A stretch of DNA of 19,855 bases from Candidatus Dadabacteria bacterium. Its GTDB lineage: Bacteria > Desulfobacterota_D > UBA1144 > Nemesobacterales > UBA2774. The notes beneath the pieces are model-generated. The model worked only from the letters and a program-made list of their open reading frames with translations. It ran no database searches and was not told where the DNA came from. Where the stretch lies: assembly GCA_020027805.1 (NCBI GenBank), contig JAHKKQ010000024.1, forward strand, positions 1 to 19,855. The letters are read 5' to 3'. Positions 1 through 7,946 of this stretch are shown in pieces. Positions within the stretch are counted from its first letter, which is position 1, and every line of letters starts with the position of its first letter. A program made the translations under genes and the position numbers.

Positions 1-459
1 TGGGACCTCGTGCCGAAGGAGGCCGCGGAAACACCCAATGTCGAAGGGGTACTGAAAGAAAGCCTGCTCGCGGTGGGATACGCCCCGGTAGCTATTATTT
101 CCGCCACGACCGGAAGGGGCGTGGAAAAAATATTCGAAAAAATCGATACCGTTTACGAGAACTTCTCCCAGAGGATTTCGACCAAGAGGCTCAATAATTT
201 CCTCCAGAGGGTCATCGGCAGGACCCCGCCGCCGGTCTACAAGGGGAAGGACATCAAGTTCTATTACATATCCCAGCCTCTGACGAAGCAGCCGACATTC
301 GTCATCTTCACGAACGAGATAAAGGGCGTGCCCGAGAACTACAGGAGGTTTCTCGAAGGCAAGCTGAGGGAAGAGTTCCCTCTCGAAGGGACGCCGGTGA
401 AAATACTTTTCAAGTCTGAAAGAAATAAGGACAAGATGAAGAGGGCTCAGTCATTTTAG
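1..459 (+). CDS. der: Ribosome-assembly GTPase Der (EngA), C-terminal part; cut by left window edge
   Basis: The reading frame is open from base 1 and ends at a TAG; 152 residues are visible. The first residues, WDLVPKE, are the end of the G4 motif (NKWD) of the second GTPase domain. The G5-like stretch ISATTGRGV follows around residues 30-38. The rest is the basic C-terminal KH-like domain typical of Der (NNFLQRVIGRTPPP, KFYYISQ, PTFVIFTNE, NYRRFLEGKLREEFP, GTPVKILFK). Der is a tandem GTPase needed for maturation of the 50S ribosomal subunit in the cytoplasm. The GTG at base 10 is not the true start, because the protein continues beyond the window. The gene converges on the glycosyltransferase with only 8 bases between the two stop codons. 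The identification rests on this order of motifs and is secure. Confidence 0.95.
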   Translation, partial: WDLVPKEAAETPNVEGVLKESLLAVGYAPVAIISATTGRGVEKIFEKIDTVYENFSQRISTKRLNNFLQRVIGRTPPPVYKGKDIKFYYISQPLTKQPTFVIFTNEIKGVPENYRRFLEGKLREEFPLEGTPVKILFKSERNKDKMKRAQSF

Positions 460-467
460 CCCTCCGG

Positions 468-1721
468 TCAATCGCGGCTGCTGGATACTTCTAGAATTAT
501 CCCTTCTATTTTCAATGCCACAGCCTGAGCCGAGAACTTCTCCTTAACCCGCTCTCTCCCCGCTCTCCCCATAGATTCCCGGAGGCCCTCGTCCGCGGTG
601 AGCCTCAATACCGCGTCCGCCATTTTCCGAATGCTGCCGGGCTCGCTCAATATCCCTGTGACCCCGTCATCGACCGACTCTACTATGCCCCCCGCTCTGA
701 ACCCGACTACGGGAAGCCCAAACGACATTGCCTCGATCACGGACCTCGGAAACGGGTCCGGATAACTCGACGGTATCACGAATATGTCGAAGTCCTTGAG
801 AAACGGCCTCACGTCTTTCTTAAACCCCGTGAATATGAAGGAGTCCTCGAGCCCCGCATCCATAACCATCTTCTTTAATTTTCCGAGGTGGTCCTCCCGG
901 AAGAAGTAGGGAGTATCGCCCACGATGACGAATTTCACGTCGTTTCGCCTATCCCCGAGCCCTCCGAGCGCGATGCCCGCAGCTTCTATGAACATTTCAT
1001 AGCCTTTCCTAGGGACTATCCTACCGGTGCTCCCGACGACGACAGTACCGTCCGTAAGCCCGTAAGCAGACCGAATCTCGCCAGACGTCGAGGCGGGGTC
1101 GTAGTCCCCGATGTCGATCCCGTTATGTATGACGACCAGCTTCTCCCTTCCCCGGGGGAACTGGTCCGCCGCGGCGCCGGATACGCAAATAATCCTTCTG
1201 ACAACGGGCAGCCGCGCGAGTGTATTGATCACGGAACCGAGGAGCTTCGTCTGCTGAATATTCCTTACATGCCAAATAACAGGGCACCAGTTTATGACGC
1301 CCATGAGCGCCCCGACGACCTTAGCCTGTGTGCCGTTACAATATATGACGTTTATCCTGTTCCTTTTTAACAGCAGGGGTGAGGTAACGACGAGAGAAAG
1401 AAGGTCGAGTATATTGAGCAGGACCGATAAAAAATGCAGTAACTTATCGTGATATGTGGAGAATAATCCGGATCCGGCGCCCTTCCGGGGCGCGCCTAAG
1501 CGGGGCCTTTTCAGGTTTTCCGGGAACCGCTGATCCGTAATTACATTCTCGTACATGCCCGCTGACCTGAGCCAGTCGGAAAAGACGTCGTCCTTCGGTA
1601 TCAAGACATAGGGGGTAAGCCTGGTTCTGTCCAGGAATTTAAGCAGGTAAAAAAGACTTCTTCCGGGACCGCCGTCCCTGATCGAGTGGTTGATGAAAAG
1701 CACGCGCGGTAGAGAATCCAT
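468..1721 (-). CDS. Glycosyltransferase family 4 (GT-B fold)
   Basis: A 417-residue protein that probably transfers a sugar from a nucleotide-sugar donor during surface-polysaccharide or glycolipid synthesis. The N-terminal half has the GGPG loop after the first beta strand (residues 17-20). The C-terminal half is a Glycos_transf_1 domain: VSGAAAD and IHNGIDI (180-204), GRIVPRKG (233-240, donor phosphate binding), IFTGF (296-300), then PDPFPRSVIEAMSFGLPVV (321-339). In that last motif the first acid of the usual E-x7-E pair is Asp322 and the second is Glu330. I chose the ATG at 1721 because AGGA lies 5 bases upstream; an in-frame ATG at 1727 is also possible. The frame stays open to 2102, but the extra residues read like the antisense of the protein fragment on the other strand. 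No transmembrane anchor is obvious apart from a hydrophobic stretch at about 93-118. Donor and acceptor cannot be told from sequence. Confidence 0.85.
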   Translation of the reverse strand: MDSLPRVLFINHSIRDGGPGRSLFYLLKFLDRTRLTPYVLIPKDDVFSDWLRSAGMYENVITDQRFPENLKRPRLGAPRKGAGSGLFSTYHDKLLHFLSVLLNILDLLSLVVTSPLLLKRNRINVIYCNGTQAKVVGALMGVINWCPVIWHVRNIQQTKLLGSVINTLARLPVVRRIICVSGAAADQFPRGREKLVVIHNGIDIGDYDPASTSGEIRSAYGLTDGTVVVGSTGRIVPRKGYEMFIEAAGIALGGLGDRRNDVKFVIVGDTPYFFREDHLGKLKKMVMDAGLEDSFIFTGFKKDVRPFLKDFDIFVIPSSYPDPFPRSVIEAMSFGLPVVGFRAGGIVESVDDGVTGILSEPGSIRKMADAVLRLTADEGLRESMGRAGRERVKEKFSAQAVALKIEGIILEVSSSRD

Positions 1722-2258
1722 AGGCATCCTGAAACGGTCCAGGGAACCATCGTAAGCATAATACCGGATCAGGACCTCGAGGGAATCACGGTTGAAATCA
1801 CGGTTGACGACGGCGCGCCCGAGACCGATATAACGGACAACTCGGGGTTCTTTTCGATAGACGGCCCGATTGCCGGCAGCCCGCGGATCAACTTTTCCGA
1901 CCAGGATTTGAACTCGCTTGGCTCGATAGGGTTGAGCGTATACCCGACGGCTGAGGTCGAGCTCGGAAATATAAGCCTCGAGAACGGCAACGTCAATCCG
2001 CTGAACGAAACCGAGGTTACGTTCAACGGGGACATCTCGTCCAACAACTGCACCGGGAACTCGGGGTTTATCGAAGTCGACGCCGAGAACGACCAGGAAC
2101 AAGTAACGGTAATAGTTCAGATATCGGAATCGACAGACATTATAGTTAACGGCGACGATGCCGAATGTGAAGATTTTTTACTCGGACGCAATGTAGAGGT
2201 CCAGGGAGAAATACCGAGCATCAACACGGTTGATGCTTCCAGGATTGAGGTCGATTAG
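1713..2258 (+). pseudogene. 5'-truncated fragment of a secreted protein (carboxypeptidase-regulatory-like plus DUF5666-like repeats)
   Basis: This frame follows a stop at 1710-1712 and runs to a TAG at 2256-2258. Protein-like sequence starts at about 1737 (VQGTIVSIIPDQ). It continues through TVEITVDDG and DNSGFFSIDG, which resemble a carboxypeptidase-regulatory-like or Ig-like unit. The C-terminal part (FNGDI, VIVQISESTDIIVNG, FLLGRNVEVQGEI, NTVDASRIEVD) resembles DUF5666, a beta-rich domain of secreted or lipoprotein proteins. There is no ATG, GTG or TTG before the TTG at 1908, which lies in the middle of a domain, and no signal peptide, so the 5' part is missing. The fragment begins almost exactly where the opposite-strand glycosyltransferase starts, so a rearrangement or assembly junction probably lies near 1720-1740. 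Family assignment is by eye and moderate; that this strand was once coding seems likely. Confidence 0.6.
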
Positions 2259-2325
2259 GGCCGTGGAATAAGAAGTAATCAGGATATACGGTGTGTACCG
2301 GACAGGAATATACAACGCTCGGTGC

Positions 2326-2910
2326 TCACTTCTGTTCCTCATCGAGAGACTTAACCTTCTTCTCGAGCTCCTTTAGCTTCTCCATGAGATACTCTACTTC
2401 TTTAGCGGTCTGCGGCAGTGATTTTTCCTCGTCCGCTGCTACCGCCGTTCCGGTAAAGGAATCAGAAGCAGGCAGTTCCGAAAAGTTCAGCATATCCAGA
2501 TTAGTGGGGAGCTTGACTCCGGGAGGTAACCATCCCATTTCCTGCCAAAGCTTCATGTTCTTCTTGAAATTCTCCTGTACGGAAAAATAGGGCTGGAACA
2601 TCATCAGGAAATAATTCTCGAAGAAGTCCTTCGCGACTTTATTCCCGTATTTGATAAGCATGTGGAGGAAAGAAACCGGAAGAATATCCTCCTTGTTCTT
2701 CTCGCTTTCGAGGACGACCTGAATGAGTATCACTTTCGATATATCGGCCCCGCTCTGGGAATCTATTACCCTGACCTCATTACCTTCACGTATTAGGGCG
2801 CCTATATCGTCGAGTGTTACGTACTTCTTATTGGTAGAATCATAGAGTCTGCGGTTACTGTACTTTTTTATTATAACCTGACCCGGGCCTTCTCTCGCTT
2901 CTTTCGGCAT
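2326..2910 (-). CDS. phaR: PhaR-type polyhydroxyalkanoate regulator
   Basis: A 194-residue cytoplasmic DNA-binding protein. Residues 12-75 carry the PHB/PHA accumulation regulator N-terminal domain, whose hallmark is IIKKYSNRRLYDS followed by YVTLDDIGALI and VRVIDSQSGADIS. Residues 76-128 match the second PHB_acc domain (LPVSFLHMLIKYGNKVAKDFF). The C-terminal 25-30 residues form a predicted coiled coil (heptads in EVEYLMEKLKELEKKVKSL). In known PHA producers PhaR represses phasin and its own gene and is released by PHA granules. No phaC, phaP or phaB gene lies in this window, so its local target is unknown; many non-PHA bacteria also carry this family. The ATG at 2910 has no Shine-Dalgarno sequence, and a TATAGT box lies 4 bases upstream, so leaderless translation is possible. 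It is divergent from ilvE. Confidence 0.87.
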   Translation of the reverse strand: MPKEAREGPGQVIIKKYSNRRLYDSTNKKYVTLDDIGALIREGNEVRVIDSQSGADISKVILIQVVLESEKNKEDILPVSFLHMLIKYGNKVAKDFFENYFLMMFQPYFSVQENFKKNMKLWQEMGWLPPGVKLPTNLDMLNFSELPASDSFTGTAVAADEEKSLPQTAKEVEYLMEKLKELEKKVKSLDEEQK

Positions 2911-2918
2911 AAGTACTA

Positions 2919-2974
2919 TAATTATTCAAAGAAACTATCACGAGTCAAGAAATTGATAAATTAGGCACTTGACA
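2919..2974. promoter_or_regulatory. Back-to-back divergent -35 boxes between phaR and ilvE
   Basis: An inverted pair GTCAAG (2944-2949) and CTTGAC (2968-2973), 24 bases centre to centre, places a TTGACT box pointing toward phaR (2948 to 2943) and a TTGACA box pointing toward ilvE (2969-2974). On the phaR side a TAATTA box follows after 18 bases, at 2924-2919. On the ilvE side the downstream sequence is AT-rich (AATATTTTATATATTATA), but no good -10 lies at 16-18 bases, so that half is weak. The symmetry could also be an operator. Confidence 0.35.
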
Positions 2975-3044
2975 ATTTATAGGAAAAAAAGGAATATTTT
3001 ATATATTATACGTGTGCAGACTCAGATAAACAGGAGTTGAGGGG

Positions 3045-4001
3045 ATGAGCAGCAAGCCTTACAAGATATGGTTTAACGGTGAATTTGTACCCTGGGACGA
3101 AGCCTCGGTTCACGTCCTGACCCATACGCTCCACTACGGGCTCGCCGTTTTCGAGGGCATAAGGGCATATAAATGCGGGGACAACAGGTCAGCCGTGTTC
3201 AGACTGCCCGAACACATCGACAGGCTCTATGCGTCCGCCCATATCGCCACTATCAAAATTCCCTATTCCAAGGAAGAAACGCACGACGCTATCCTGGACC
3301 TGCTGACGATTAACGATCTCGAAGAGGCCTACATCAGGCCGATAGCCTTCATCGGCGGGGGAAAGGTAGGTCTCCATCCCGGGGACAACCCCATTTCACT
3401 GGCGATTTCCGCATACCCCTGGGGCACGTATCTCGGAGAGGGGGCTTTGTCCAAGGGAATAAGCGCGAAAATCTCATCGTTTACCAGAATGGGCGTAAAC
3501 TCTTTTATGACCAAAGCCAAGGTCAGCGGGAACTATGCGAACTCCGTCCTCGCCAAACTCGAAGCCACGTCTCTCGGATTTGACGAAGCCATACTGCTCG
3601 ATACCGAAGGATACGTCGCCGAAGGTACCGGTGAGAATATATTCATTATCCGGAACGGGGTGCTAAAAACCCCGCCGCTCACTTCCGTACTCGAGGGCAT
3701 AACCAGGGATTCCGTCATTCAGATAGCCAGGGACGAGGGGATCGAACTGGAAACGGAGCGTTTCACGAGGGACGAGTTATACATCGCTGACGAGGCCTTT
3801 TTCACGGGGACTGCCGCCGAAATAACCCCTATCAGGGACGTCGACAAGAGGGTCATCGGAAAGGGGAAACCGGGGCCGATTACGAAGAGGCTGCAATCCA
3901 GGTTCTTCGATATCGTCGAAGGGCGAGACCCTAAATTCACCGAATGGCTCGAATTCTTTCCGGTAGTCTCGACCCTTAGAGTCAAGAACGAGTCTCTATA
4001 A
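3045..4001 (+). CDS. ilvE: Branched-chain amino acid aminotransferase IlvE (class IV PLP)
   Basis: A 318-residue fold-type IV PLP enzyme that interconverts leucine, isoleucine and valine with their 2-oxo acids using 2-oxoglutarate or glutamate, the last step of branched-chain biosynthesis. Diagnostic features are the N-terminus KIWFNGEFVPWDEASVHV, then HYGLAVFEGIRAY (30-42). The PLP lysine is Lys159 in KVSGNYANS, followed by GYVAEGTGENIFI (189-201) and the phosphate-binding FTGTAAEITPI near 252-263. The C-terminal DPKFTEWLEFF is typical of this family. The length matches bacterial IlvE, which is usually slightly over 300 residues. The ATG at 3045 is preceded by AGGAG at 8 bases. The gene stands alone, divergent from phaR and converging on sppA with 27 bases between. 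D-amino-acid transaminase or aminodeoxychorismate lyase are the alternatives, but the terminal motifs favour IlvE. Confidence 0.94.
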   Translation: MSSKPYKIWFNGEFVPWDEASVHVLTHTLHYGLAVFEGIRAYKCGDNRSAVFRLPEHIDRLYASAHIATIKIPYSKEETHDAILDLLTINDLEEAYIRPIAFIGGGKVGLHPGDNPISLAISAYPWGTYLGEGALSKGISAKISSFTRMGVNSFMTKAKVSGNYANSVLAKLEATSLGFDEAILLDTEGYVAEGTGENIFIIRNGVLKTPPLTSVLEGITRDSVIQIARDEGIELETERFTRDELYIADEAFFTGTAAEITPIRDVDKRVIGKGKPGPITKRLQSRFFDIVEGRDPKFTEWLEFFPVVSTLRVKNESL

Positions 4002-4028
4002 GGGATTCACCCAGTCTCGGATAGTATT

Positions 4029-5690
4029 TCATTTCACTCCGATATGGAAGGGCATGACTGCAAGGCAGCCCTCCCAGACCTGAAGCGGAGAGTTTTCCGT
4101 CAGCACCCTCAAGAAACCCGGATATCCGGCATCACCGAAAATCGAAGCGAGCTTAATCCCCCTCGCGGCCGGGTAAAACCTGAGAAGGGGAATTTTGTCT
4201 TCAGGCAGCCCCGCCTCGCGTCCTGCGATTTTTACGGCGTCCCAGAACCCGCCTAACTCATCGACGAGGCCCAGGTCCCTCGCCTGCGCCCCGGTCCATA
4301 CCCTCCCCTTCGCGGCTTTCTCCGCCTGAGCCTCATCCAGGCCCCTGCCCTCTGAAACCGTCCTCACGAACTCCCCGTAGTAGTATTTCATCAGCTCGTC
4401 GAGTTTTTCTTCCTCATCTTCGGAAAAGCCCCTGCTCGTCGAGAACATGAGGGACTTTCGCCCGAACGGAATGAGCTCCTTTTTGATACCCAGTTTATGA
4501 TATAAACCCCCGAGCTCGAACTTTCCGTATACGACCCCGATTGAGCCCGTGAGAGTCATGGGGTCGGCAACGATTTTCCCGGCCCCGAGAGATATCAGGT
4601 AACCGCCTGAAGCGGAAACGTCCGACATCGACACCACCACGGGGATAGTCTCCGAAATCTCCTTCAATCTCTTCCTTATGAGGTCGGACGCGGTTCCCGA
4701 GCCCCCGGGCGTCATTATCCTGAACACGAGGCCCTTTACGCCCCTGTCTTTGGATACCCTGTCCAGCTGCGCCAGAACGGTATCAGAGCCCATCGTTTTC
4801 ATGGCCCCGCGCCCCCCGCTATCGCCGAGCGTTATAAAGCCGGAATCGGCAACTACCGCGATTGCCCCGCCGCTTCCCCCTATCTTCCCTGCAACCGATT
4901 TGAGCCATTCCTTAATTTTCAATATCCGGTGAAAATGCGGGGCGCTGATGGATTTAACCTTGACGCCCGTAACTTCCCGGGCCCGATCGCCGATTTCCGA
5001 CTCGTATGCCGTGCCGTCTATGAGGCCCTCCGCGAGAGCCGATTCCGGGACGAAAGGACCCCTGTCGATAACGGCTTTCATATCCGCGGGGTTAAGGCCC
5101 CTCCCTTCCGACAGGGCTTCCTCAAGCCGGGTCTCGAGATCCCCAATAATGGAAAGCACCATCTCCCTGTGCGCCTGGGACATGGAATCCCTCGTAAACG
5201 TCTCCGCGGCGCTCTTATATTCGCCATAGCCCCTGAGCCTGGCGGATATGCCCAGCTTCTCGAGGAGATCCTTGAAGAAAGTAACCTCCGCCCCGAGGCC
5301 GACGAGGTTAAGCATCGCCCATGGGGGCATGCAGATATAATCCCCCGCAGAAGCAATGAGGTATTCGATGTTCCCCCCGCTCTCCAGGTAAACAAAGACC
5401 CTCTTCCCGTTTCTTCTTAATCCGAGAAGGCGTCTCCTGAGGGAATTCGCGCGGGCCGGGCCTATCCTGAGCTCCCTTATCGCCACTATCACACCGGTGA
5501 CGCCGTCAGAACGCTCCGCATAAGAGAGAATCTTTTCTATCTCCCCGAACGTGAGCTTCCTCCCGCGTCCGAAAAAAGGGAGAAGTCCCTTTTCTTCCTC
5601 TTCCGGTATCTCCCCCCTCAGATCGAGGCTTAGAAAGTTATATCTACGAATGTGCTCGAGAAGGCCGTACACTGATTTCATCGATTTCAT
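4029..5690 (-). CDS. sppA: Signal peptide peptidase SppA, long (67K-type) form
   Basis: A 553-residue serine protease with two tandem ClpP/crotonase-like domains, the long form found in Gram-negatives. In E. coli the enzyme degrades cleaved signal peptides in the inner membrane, using a Lys in the N-terminal domain and a Ser in the C-terminal domain. Here they correspond to Lys159 (RGYGEYKSAAETFT) and Ser361 (MSDVSASGGYLISLGA). LTGSIGVVYGKF (380-391) and the C-terminal GRVWTGAQARDLGLVDELGG also match the family. Unlike E. coli SppA, no hydrophobic anchor precedes the first domain; the protein opens MKSMKSVYGLLEHIRRYNFL. It lies downstream of pepA on the same strand with 55 bases between. A weak T-rich terminator falls in that gap, so co-transcription is uncertain. 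Two ATGs lie 9 bases apart at the start; the second has GGGAT nearby. Confidence 0.93.
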   Translation of the reverse strand: MKSMKSVYGLLEHIRRYNFLSLDLRGEIPEEEEKGLLPFFGRGRKLTFGEIEKILSYAERSDGVTGVIVAIRELRIGPARANSLRRRLLGLRRNGKRVFVYLESGGNIEYLIASAGDYICMPPWAMLNLVGLGAEVTFFKDLLEKLGISARLRGYGEYKSAAETFTRDSMSQAHREMVLSIIGDLETRLEEALSEGRGLNPADMKAVIDRGPFVPESALAEGLIDGTAYESEIGDRAREVTGVKVKSISAPHFHRILKIKEWLKSVAGKIGGSGGAIAVVADSGFITLGDSGGRGAMKTMGSDTVLAQLDRVSKDRGVKGLVFRIMTPGGSGTASDLIRKRLKEISETIPVVVSMSDVSASGGYLISLGAGKIVADPMTLTGSIGVVYGKFELGGLYHKLGIKKELIPFGRKSLMFSTSRGFSEDEEEKLDELMKYYYGEFVRTVSEGRGLDEAQAEKAAKGRVWTGAQARDLGLVDELGGFWDAVKIAGREAGLPEDKIPLLRFYPAARGIKLASIFGDAGYPGFLRVLTENSPLQVWEGCLAVMPFHIGVK

Positions 5691-5725
5691 CCCGAAGAAT
5701 CAATTGCAGAAATTTTGTATCGAAT

Positions 5726-5745
5726 AAAAAAAACCGCGGACCGGG
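5726..5745 (-). terminator. Weak T-rich terminator after pepA
   Basis: Immediately after the pepA stop, the minus strand reads CCCGGTCCGCGG followed by eight T residues (complement of 5726-5733). The stem is short, only 3-4 pairs, but the T run is uninterrupted. It could partly separate pepA from sppA. Confidence 0.35.
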
Positions 5746-7218
5746 CTATCTGTCCATGATGTAGGAAACGAGTGTCCTCACGCCGAACCCGGTGCCGCCC
5801 CTGGGGCTCCAGCTGCTTTCTTTCTCGTTATACGCCGGGCCCGCTATATCGATGTGAACCCAGTCGGTACCCCCGACAAAGTTCTCGAGAAACATCGCCG
5901 CCGTGATAGCCCCTCCCCATCTGCTGCCTACATTCTTCATATCTGCGACGTCGCTTTTGATCTCCGGGCGCAGTTCATCATCCATCGGAAGCTGCCACAT
6001 TTTCTCTCCCGCTCTGTCGGCGGCCTTTTTAATCCTGTCGATCAGCTTCTGGCTGTTGCCCATTAAGCCCGCAGTATACGTACCGAGCGCCACCATGCAG
6101 GCCCCCGTGAGGGTCGCGAGGTCGATAATCTCGTCGACCTTGAGATTCACGGCATAGGAGAGCGCATCCGAGAGCACGATCCTGCCCTCTGCATCGGTGT
6201 TGATCACCTCGATCGTTTTTCCGTTATAAGCCCTTATCACGTCGTCAGGCTTGTATGCCGCAGGTCCCGTCATGTTTTCACAAGTAGAAATCAGGCCGTG
6301 GACTTTGACGGAGGGTTTAAGACGCGCTATGGCCTTCATGATTCCGAGCACCGCCGCAGCGCCTGCCATATCCATTTTCATCGTGCGCATACTGTCGGCG
6401 GGTTTCAGACAGAGGCCGCCCGAATCGAATGTAATCCCCTTCCCCACCACGGCGATCGCAGCCTTATGCTTCTTATTCGGCTCATATGTGAGATGGATGA
6501 ACCTGGGCGGCTCCGCGCTGCCGCTCGATACCGCCGCGATTCCCTCCATACCCCTCCTCTTGATTTCCTCCAGGTCGAATATCTCGCATCTCATCCCCCC
6601 TTCGCCCGCAACCGCGGATGCTATATCGGCGAGCCTCGAAGGGGTCATGTAGACCGGGGGCTCGTTAACCATGTCTCTCGCGAGGCAAGTGGATTCGGAG
6701 ATCGCCTTTGCCGCGCCGATTTCCTCTTCGAACCTCCTGTCTTTAATCTCTTCCGATATTATCAGCACGTTTTCTATCTCGGTCTCCGCCCCGTTTTTGG
6801 TCTTGTATTTATCGAACCCGTATGAGCCGAGCATCACGCCTTCCGCGAGCGCCGCTATATACCCCTTCCCTCCGCTGAACTCCGGACCGAATGTCACATG
6901 TGCAGATGCAACTTTAAGCTTTTTGGCGCTCAGATTACCCGCTTTTCTGACAGTATCGTGAGAGAACCGTGATTTATCCCCCAGCCCCAGCAGAAGCACC
7001 CGTTTCGCTCCGATCTTCCCGAAAGTGCTGCTGACAGTAACGCTTTTCCCCAGGTCCCCATCGAACTTCTCATCCCCGCAAATTGTTTTTAATACATCAC
7101 CCAAAGCATCGTTAACACCCTTTACAGACCCAGAGAATTTATCCCCTTTGAACATACCCACGACCAGGAGATCTGTCCCAATTTTACAGATATTTTCACC
7201 GCTGTATTTGAAGTCCAA
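5746..7218 (-). CDS. pepA: Leucyl (cytosol) aminopeptidase, M17 family
   Basis: A 490-residue dinuclear-metal exopeptidase that removes N-terminal residues from peptides in the cytoplasm. The catalytic C-terminal domain carries all expected residues: Lys260 and Asp265 in GKGITFDSGG, Lys272 in LCLKPA, Asp283 in MKMDMAGAA, and Asp342/Glu344/Arg346 in the M17 signature NTDAEGRIVLSDAL. WVHIDIAGPA (453-462) and PRGGTGFGVRTL (472-483) complete the family pattern. The N-terminal roughly 165 residues form the variable macro-like domain. The start is a TTG, not ATG: the strong ribosome site AAGGAGGAG lies 7 bases upstream of TTG-GAC-TTC, and no ATG is near. It is divergent from an ArsR-type regulator and may head a unit with sppA. 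Some M17 members also bind DNA, which sequence alone cannot show. Confidence 0.95.
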   Translation of the reverse strand: MDFKYSGENICKIGTDLLVVGMFKGDKFSGSVKGVNDALGDVLKTICGDEKFDGDLGKSVTVSSTFGKIGAKRVLLLGLGDKSRFSHDTVRKAGNLSAKKLKVASAHVTFGPEFSGGKGYIAALAEGVMLGSYGFDKYKTKNGAETEIENVLIISEEIKDRRFEEEIGAAKAISESTCLARDMVNEPPVYMTPSRLADIASAVAGEGGMRCEIFDLEEIKRRGMEGIAAVSSGSAEPPRFIHLTYEPNKKHKAAIAVVGKGITFDSGGLCLKPADSMRTMKMDMAGAAAVLGIMKAIARLKPSVKVHGLISTCENMTGPAAYKPDDVIRAYNGKTIEVINTDAEGRIVLSDALSYAVNLKVDEIIDLATLTGACMVALGTYTAGLMGNSQKLIDRIKKAADRAGEKMWQLPMDDELRPEIKSDVADMKNVGSRWGGAITAAMFLENFVGGTDWVHIDIAGPAYNEKESSWSPRGGTGFGVRTLVSYIMDR

Positions 7219-7225
7219 GTCACTT

Positions 7226-7234
7226 CTCCTCCTT
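7226..7234 (-). promoter_or_regulatory. Strong ribosome binding site fixing the TTG start of pepA
   Basis: The minus strand reads AAGGAGGAG, with a 7-base spacer to the TTG at 7218-7216. It is the only good Shine-Dalgarno sequence here and decides the non-ATG start. Confidence 0.8.
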
Positions 7235-7302
7235 GAGTTCGAGATACCGAGATTAGATTAGCATACAGACCCGAAATTGAAACCGCGCTGATTTTTGGTT
7301 AA

Positions 7303-7344
7303 TTGACTATCAGAATTAATTTTCTTTATATTCTATGGTATACT
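7303..7344 (+). promoter_or_regulatory. Probable sigma-70 promoter for the first ArsR gene
   Basis: TTGACT (7303-7308) is followed after 18 bases by TATATT (7327-7332). A second option just downstream is an extended -10, TGGTATACT (7336-7344). Either would give a leader of roughly 140-150 bases before the ATG at 7488. The leader is AT-rich and contains no long ORF; I see no riboswitch fold in it. Confidence 0.5.
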
Positions 7345-7487
7345 TTCTCATGTGATTGGATTCAAAATCTCTAAATTCAAAAGAATTTATTTAAAATAGA
7401 TGCGTAGACGATTTAGTAGAAGTATCGACAGAAATAAGGTAAATTAATACACTAATATCCTGCAACAACATCAAGGAGGAAGTACAA

Positions 7488-7766
7488 ATGGGTTGCCCGT
7501 ATAAAGCTATAGCAGACGATACAAGAAGGAAGATCCTGGAGTTCCTGAGCCAGGGAGAAAGCGCGGCAGGGGATATAGCGAGTAAATTCGATATATCAAA
7601 ACCTGCTATCTCAAACCACCTCAAGATACTCAAGGAAGCCGAGATCGTTAATGAGCGTAAGGTCAGACAGAACCGTCTTTATTCACTCAACAGCAGTAAG
7701 ATTGAGAACATGGAGATTTACCTGGCTTCATTGACTGGCAAAGAAAATCAATCGATGAGGACTTGA
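7488..7766 (+). CDS. Small ArsR-family winged-helix repressor (copy 1)
   Basis: A 92-residue HTH_5/ArsR-type regulator. The pattern is MGCPYKAIADDTRRKILEFL, then the helix-turn-helix AGDIASKFDISKPAISNHLKILKEA (residues 27-52) and the wing VRQNRLYSL. The closest style is the SdpR-like group. The only cysteine is Cys3 and there is no ELCVCDL-type metal site, so an arsenite or heavy-metal sensing role is not supported. The ribosome site AAGGAGG lies just upstream of the ATG. It is a clear paralogue of the regulator at 11135-11392 (about 40 of the first 68 residues identical by eye). A terminator at 7839-7880 ends its transcript before the polyketide synthase, so it is probably a separate unit that may regulate itself and its neighbours. 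The effector is unknown. Confidence 0.88.
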   Translation: MGCPYKAIADDTRRKILEFLSQGESAAGDIASKFDISKPAISNHLKILKEAEIVNERKVRQNRLYSLNSSKIENMEIYLASLTGKENQSMRT

Positions 7767-7838
7767 TAATCACGGCTGATCAATATTAGTCGACTATTCG
7801 ACCAAAAGCTGACTTTGTTATTCGATTGCGGACTCCAT

Positions 7839-7880
7839 AAAAAGCCGTTTACTGTGCACTGATACCGTAGGCGGCTTTTT
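7839..7880 (+). terminator. Rho-independent terminator after ArsR copy 1
   Basis: AAAAAGCCG (7839-7847) pairs with CGGCTTTTT (7872-7880) across a 24-base loop that could pair further. The right arm ends in five T residues and continues into ATATATATAA. The A-tract on the left means it could act from either direction. Confidence 0.65.
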
Positions 7881-7946
7881 ATATATATAATCTTATAGGA
7901 TGCTGTTCTTGCCTTCCACACCGACACCGGGGTTATAACAGGATCT

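Noticed and set aside
888..1370. 160-codon open frame on the plus strand opposite the glycosyltransferase
   Set aside because: It lies antisense to the conserved glycosyltransferase domain and shows no recognisable motif. It is a shadow of codon bias in the real gene, like the other long antisense frames inside sppA, pepA, the M20 peptidase and phaR.
1722..2102. N-terminal extension of the glycosyltransferase frame on the minus strand
   Set aside because: The extra residues are arginine- and valine-rich with no domain character, while the plus strand reads as a beta-rich secreted protein. A ribosome site also fits the ATG at 1721.
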